From: Siphonodentalium dalli
Taxonomy: Eukaryota > Mollusca > Scaphopoda > Gadilida > Siphonodentaliidae
NCBI GenBank assembly: GCA_032622095.1
Contig: CP136069.1
Coordinates: 119,710,126 to 119,774,125 of the forward strand
DNA length: 64,000 nucleotides
Reading direction: 5' to 3'
This document shows positions 58,530 through 64,000 of the stretch, one piece after another. Both the position numbers and the translations under genes were made by a program. The notes below the pieces were generated by a model, which was not told the DNA's origin, did not search any database, and saw only the letters and a list, made by a program, of their open reading frames with translations. Numbering within the stretch: position 1 is the stretch's first letter; each line of letters begins with the position of its first letter.

Positions 58530-58675
58530 ATACAGGTTAATATCTACACAGAAGAAGTATAGGTCCGTAGGTCCGGGCAGAGGTTGTTATCTACACAGAG
58601 GAAGCATAGGTCTGGGTGGAGGTTAATATCTACAGAGAGGAAGTATAGGTCTGGGTGGAGTTTAATATCTAGAGG
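58530..58675. repeat. 39-bp minisatellite, second block
   Basis: Three to four more units of the same 39-bp repeat, separated from the main block by about 960 bp of unrelated sequence. Confidence 0.85.
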
Positions 58676-58679
58676 AACC

Positions 58680-59320
58680 CCTACCAAAAATCAGTTATAT
58701 TCTAGTTAATTATTAGCCAACTATTAGCCAGTCACATTAGCCAACCTTTAGTTAAGGTCTAGTCAATATCCTAGTTACTATTTAGCTTAACTAGATATTA
58801 GCTGACATTAGCTAGATATTAGCTAAGATGAATTTCCTTTGATGAAATCCCATGAGCGTTAGCTATCTTTTAGCCGTTTCAACTATGCTAATTAGTTATT
58901 TAGCTAGAATCTAGCTAAGATTTAGCTACTTTTTAGTTAGTTATGCAAATGAGCTATTTAGCCATAATCTAGCTAACAATTAGCTACTTTTTAGTTACAT
59001 AAATTAGCTAATTTTTAGCTAAGATTTAGTATGGTCTGGATGCCGGCTGCAGAAACCAGCTGAAATGGCTAAATTTTAACTAGAATATAACTAAATGTTA
59101 GCTAAATATATCAGCCATTATCTAGCTATATTTTCTAGCTATAGTATTTAGTACAGTATTAGCCAGAATCTAGCTATATTCTAGTTAAAATCTAGCTATA
59201 TTCTAGTTAAAATCTAGCTATCTTTTAGCTAGTATCTAGTATAATATTAGCTAACATCTAGCTATATTCTAGTTAATATCTAGAAATATTAGCTTGAATC
59301 TAGCAATGAAGCAACCTGTA
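58680..59320. repeat. TAGCTA-word array
   Basis: About 640 bp consist of variants of TCTAGCTA, TTAGCTAA and TATTCTAGTTAA, with more than 15 exact TAGCTA hexamers. TAGCTA is self-complementary, so the strand can fold in many registers. I could not define inverted ends or a duplication. Confidence 0.7.
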
Positions 59321-59452
59321 CAATTAAGTAAGGGACCTAATTAAAAGAAGTACATAGTAAAATGGCAGTTGCAAGACATTTAGTAATAACAACAAATAAG
59401 TTACAAACATAATTATTTATTTTGAAACAATGACAATTTAGTGCTTTAATCA

Positions 59453-59516
59453 TTTCAGTGCCAAATCTGATTTTTGTATCAACCCATATTTCTTTGATCA
59501 TTTTTCAAATTTATTG
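59453..59516. mobile_element. palindromic MITE, TTAA/CAGTGCC family, left arm only
   Basis: ATTTCAGTGCCAAATCTGAT through AAATTTATTGATTA matches the left arm of 15443-15656; the right arm is absent. Confidence 0.7.
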
Positions 59517-59759
59517 ATTAAAGCCAATAGCTGCAGATTTGACCATTCTGTGCATCCTTAAGGCTGTAAATTTGCTGCACATATCAGTGAGAAATATCAG
59601 CATACATATGTATTTTCAGTTGGAACTAGAGGTGTGACTTGACTGTCCCAATGGGACTAAGGATACCCCCCCCCCCCCTGTTTTTTAAATACTAAGATGT
59701 TTCACATGTCAGTAAATCAGTAAATATTTCGTTAAAATAATAAAATAACAGTTCACATT

Positions 59760-60300
59760 GCAGTACATAACCCTAACCCTAATCTTAAAGCTATTGACCG
59801 AAAAATGTAGGAATAAAAGCTCAGACCTTAATTATGCATGTTGCAAAAATGTTCTAAGTCGAAAAAGGGGAATAACTCCATAAAAAAAAGTCGAACAGAC
59901 ATCATAATCGCAGGTGCACAGGTTCCCATGGTACTAATGTGAGTGCCAAGATTAAAAAATATTGACCTAAAAATGTAGGAATAAAAGTTCGGACAAATTT
60001 AGGAATGTTGCAAAAAAAAATTCTAAGTAAAAAAAGGGGGATAACTCCACCAATAAATGTCGGACAGACATCACAATCGCAGGTTATCATGGTACTATAT
60101 ATCTGTGCCAAGTTAAACAAAAATTTACCTAAAAATGTAGGAATAAAAGCTCGGACAAAATTATACATCTTGCGAAAAATTTCTAAGTCGAAAAAGGGGG
60201 GAAAAACTCCACCAAAAAAAGTCATAAAGGTCATAATCGCAGGTGCATAGGTTCACATGGTGGTTTATGTCCACGGACGAACTCCAGTATACACCCCCTA
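59760..60300. repeat. ~165-bp tandem repeat, block 1
   Basis: Units contain TTGACCTAAAAATGTAGGAA, AATTTCTAAGTCGAAAAAGG, AATAACTCCACC and CATAATCGCAGGTGCACAGG. A G-run of 19 follows at 60318. Confidence 0.85.
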
Positions 60301-60336
60301 ACTTCATTGCGGCGGCAGGGGGGGGGGGGGGGGGGG

Positions 60337-61029
60337 TTATAATTATTATTAAATAGTAGGAACTTTAAGGCACATTTCCCAAGTGTGTCATAAGTGTAGG
60401 GAGATTTATGCTCCAAGTGTACACTTACAACGAAGTGTGAGTATACACTTACAACGAAGTGTACAAGTCCAACAGTGGCAGCATCTTGCCACTAAGTGTG
60501 AAGTGTGAATTGTAAGTGTACATTCCAACTTTGTAAATGAGGTCTTACTCTTGGGCTCCAAATAAACATGCATGCACGTTTATTATTTTCTTGGGAAATA
60601 TCCCCCCTGCATGGTGCTTATTTGGGTCTGCACGTTTATTAATTTTGAGGCTATGAAAAAAGAAATCGTCACAAACTCAAGATTTCTACATGATTCTGAT
60701 ATCAAAATGATGAGCTTATAACTTTATGCATGTACATATTCAAGTATATGGCATATATGTGAACATTTAAATATTGAACAAAACACCACATGCCACATAC
60801 TATAATGTTGATTCCTAAAACTGACATACTATAAAAATAATTGTTTACCACAGTTATGTTGATGTTTTGCTCAGAGTTCCCCCTGTACTATTATTTGGGT
60901 CTGCACTTTTATTAACTTTAAATGTAATTTCCTCCCTGCACTATTATTTGGGCCTGCACTTTTATTTGGAGCCCGAGAGTAAGTGTCTAAATCGACACGA
61001 AACGAATATCGAATCAAATCATACCTGTG
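60337..61029. other. intergenic or intronic, short GTACACTTACAACGAAGTGT repeats
   Basis: Two or three tandem words AAGTGTACACTTACAACG occur at 60415-60465. Two ACTATTATTTGGG-CTGCAC segments lie at 60885-60970. No gene is seen. Confidence 0.5.
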
Positions 61030-61690
61030 TTTTGCATTCTCATTGCAGGTGCACAACCCTAACCCTAATCTTAAACCTATTGACCGAAAAATGTGGGAAT
61101 AAAAGCTTGGACAAAATTATGCATGTTGCAAAAATTTCTAAGTCAAAAAAGGGGAATAACTCCACAAGAAAAAGTCGGACAGACATCATAATCGCAGATG
61201 CACAGGTTCCCATGGTACTAAATATTACTGCCAAGATTAAAAAAACATTGACCTAAAAATGTAGGAATAAAAGCTCGGACAAAATTAGACATGTCGCAAA
61301 AAAAAACAATTCTAAGTTGAAAAAGGGAGATAACTCCACCAAAAAATGTTGGACAGACGTCATAATCGCAGGTGTACTGGTTCCCGTGGTACTAAATATC
61401 TGAGTCAAGTTTTTTTCAAAATTGACCGAAAAATGTATGAATAAAAAAGCTCCGAATTCTTTTTACATTTTGCGAAAATTTTCTAAGTTGAAAAAGGGAG
61501 GATAACTCCACCAAAAAATATCCGACAGACGTCATAATCACAGGTTCCCATGGTGGTTGATGTCTGTGCCAAGTTTCACGGAAATTGATAAAAAAAACGA
61601 CTGAGAAAAACTCCAGACAAATTTGTGTCTACGGACAGACCGACAGACAAGCTGACTCCAGTATACCCCCCCCCCCCCCAACTTCGTTGT
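61030..61690. repeat. ~170-bp tandem repeat, block 2
   Basis: Four units of the family seen at 59760, ending in ACGGACAGACCGACAGAC and a C-run of 14. Confidence 0.85.
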
Positions 61691-61855
61691 GGGAGGTATA
61701 ATAAGTGTACTAGTACCGTAGATGGGCATGCATCCATGTACAAAATTCAATGACTCGTACTAAGATGGCAATACAATAATCAAGGGAATCAATGATTTAA
61801 ACTGATAAAATACTTTCACTAATAATATATAAATTATCTATAGATTAGGCCTAAA

Positions 61856-63566
61856 AAATATATACGTTTGTTTCCGCTAACCCGACCGACCCTATTTTAA
61901 ACCGCCGACTCTAAACTTTTTATTTTGAGATTTTTTTTTTAAATATCTAAATCTCTATTATATTGGAAGAAAACCAACAATGATATTTTTGTTGTTGGTA
62001 ATTAAAACAAATTAGGCATAATTCCATTGTAATTTGTAACTATTATTAATTAATTCGTTGGAATTACCGGTAGACGAGTGTGCAAGACCTACTTCCGGTA
62101 TCGTTTCGTTATGAAATTGTCAATGCATATGAAATAACTGCGGTATGTTTTTTCATTCAAAATTTATTTGAACTTTGACAACAATCTATGATCCGAGAAT
62201 GGGTTAATCCATTAGTTATTGATGACTTCACCACTACAATATAAATACATTAACTATTTAACCACAGCATAACATTTATTTCTACGAACATTTCATATTG
62301 GTACGTTGAATAGTGTCAAATAATGATCAAGTTTCCTATTTTCGTGGTACATATACATCGTGTTTATCATACAGTCACAATGGGCTTGATTCAGTGCAGC
62401 TTTAAACATTCAGGTCTAACAAATATAGGGTTTCCACTTATCTAATTGAATTCAATTCAATTTTATTGAATTTAGAACAAATATTGTTTAAAAAGCAAAC
62501 TTTTTTTTCAAACTTCAAAGTTATTATTTTTGTTTTTTTTAGAAATTAGAAGCTCGGTGACTCAAACCAATATACGTCCTCCCAAAGCCTCAGTAATTCA
62601 TCTTAGAAGATTCCTCCTAGCTACTTAATTCAGCTTGGGCTATTTTTTTTGGACAAATGTTTACAAACAGTCAGTTTCATATTTTTACCACGAAATTCCA
62701 CCCCATACTATTATTTTGCCCCGTATGTTTTTTTAATTTTCCTAAAAATTCCACCACATACTATTATTCCGCACGTATGTTTATTGGGCACTCACGAGGA
62801 TTGTTGTATGCGCCGCATGCACCGGAATACGTCTGCAAGCCCCCCCCCCCCCCCACAGTAATAATATACGGTATATATATAAGCCCACCCACCAGCCCAG
62901 TGTCTTATGCGCCTGCGGCTATGGGAATATGCGCCGCAACCGCCCACAATAATAATATATAATGTATCTTATGCGCCATAGAGTGTCTGCAATGGCCCAC
63001 AATAATAATATATATAAGCGTCCGCGCTCACCATCTCATCCCACCACGCATAGTGTCTTATGCGGAATGCTAGTGACTTCGTCCCAAAATGGCGACCTCA
63101 TTCGGATTTTATGGGATTTTACGAGATCACCGACAAGTGGGACGAGGTCACCTTTTCGGGACAAAAATTGGTGGCACGAGAATGCAGTGGGACGAAGTCA
63201 CTGGTCACCCTTATGCATCTGCGGCCCCGGGAATATGCACTGCAACTGCCCACAATAATGTGGGGAGTTTGATGCAGAAGTGAAACCTGCGTTACGGACA
63301 TGTTATAAAACAGATAAAATGAACGTTATTGTCCCATTTTAGCTTTGTTATATCTCCCTGAGATTGTGTTTTTGTTTTATCTTTATGGGCTAAGCAAATT
63401 AGCAATAATATGGCCTGTAATGTCTAAAATTTCCTTAAATATGACACAGTGAATTGCATCCTGAAAAAATAAACAGATTTAAAAAAAAAAAAATTTTGCC
63501 TACCTACCTACCCAATTTTTTTTCAGTCCGTTAGCGGAAACAAACGTATAATTTTGTTAGGCCTTA
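61856..63566. mobile_element. 1.7-kb element with TAGGCCTA...CCGCTAAC inverted ends
   Basis: The left end carries TAGGCCTAA and ACGTTTGTTTCCGCTAAC; the right end carries GTTAGCGGAAACAAACGT and TTAGGCCTTA. A related fragment (TCTCCGATAACCCGACCCAG) occurs near 52553. The core has CCACAATAATAATAT repeats but no ORF I trust. Confidence 0.7.
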
Positions 63567-63569
63567 GTT

Positions 63570-63877
63570 AGATCATGCCATGAATCTCTACTCTGGCTGA
63601 CACCCGTAGAGATCGTATTCCACCAGTTCAAAACCTGGGAAGTTGGGAACGTTTAAAGTTACTTAAAGGTTAAATGTAATTTCGAGCTGGGAACATCAGG
63701 TACCAATGAATAAATTAAGCAACAGGTACCGGTAAATTAACAAAGAAAATACATTTCCCACGTTATTTTTATATTTATAAGGTTCCCTGTTAAAACTGTA
63801 AAAAGTTCCCGGGTTTTGTACTGGTGGAATATGATCTCTTCGAGCATCGGCCAGAGAAGAGATTCATGGCATGATCT
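63570..63877. mobile_element. AGATCATGCCATGAATCTCT inverted-repeat element
   Basis: It has AGATCATGCCATGAATCTCT at the left and its complement at the right (63858-63877). Inner pairs are GGTGGAATA and CTGGGAAC words. It abuts the element ending at 63566. Confidence 0.7.
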
Positions 63878-64000
63878 ATAGATTTGGTTCTTTGGCTCAA
63901 TCAATATATTTCATAAATCTGTGGCCAATTGAAATCAAATGAGCTGACAATCTGTCTTCAAGCTATTCTCTTCCCTTTAGGTCTTCAGACCCACTGTAAA

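Noticed and set aside
59768-59782. CCCTAACCCTAA telomere-like words (also near 61058)
   Set aside because: Only two units each, and inside a tandem repeat of another period.
63890-64000. Possible upstream laminin exon at the right edge
   Set aside because: All frames after the TTTACAG acceptor-like site close quickly and show no LG motif.

Overview
The window reads as nuclear DNA of an invertebrate animal: AT-rich, dominated by transposon remnants, with coding sequence only in short islands bounded by GT/AG splice sites. The mixture of laminin exons, a DIRS-type tyrosine-recombinase retrotransposon and GACGGACGGACAGAC-type dispersed repeats would suit a marine mollusc or a related lophotrochozoan. 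That assignment is an inference from repeat style; the sequence does not prove it.

One large gene occupies most of the window on the minus strand: a laminin alpha chain. I resolve 15 consecutive internal exons between 56564 and 25. All 14 junctions agree in reading phase. Together they give about 800 codons covering the end of LG1, all of LG2 and LG3, a Ser/Thr-rich linker, LG4 and most of LG5. The gene runs out of the window at both ends: LG1 and the coiled coil lie to the right, and the end of LG5 to the left.

Two other coding units lie on the plus strand inside laminin introns. A compact class A GPCR gene (13047-14216) sits in the LG4 intron, and its frame is broken once by TAG in intracellular loop 3. 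A degenerate DIRS element (47250-52157) carries gag, reverse transcriptase/RNase H and tyrosine recombinase, bounded by 73-bp inverted terminal repeats, and sits in the LG2 intron.

The rest is a dense collection of non-autonomous DNA elements. Several families share TTAA|CCCTT ends (piggyBac-like) and often lie within 20-70 bp of laminin exons. A 434-bp family and two other elements have 8-bp target duplications (hAT-like). A TA-ended palindrome family looks Tc1/mariner-like. A 3.1-kb element has 301-bp terminal inverted repeats and contains a nested element with a 10-bp duplication. A further group of elements is built almost entirely from one short, mostly self-complementary word each: TTCTCACGTGAGAA, AATCGGTACCGATT, ACCGCGGTA and TAGCTA, plus an inverted AACTGGGACC tandem. 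This word-array architecture is the most unusual feature of the window.
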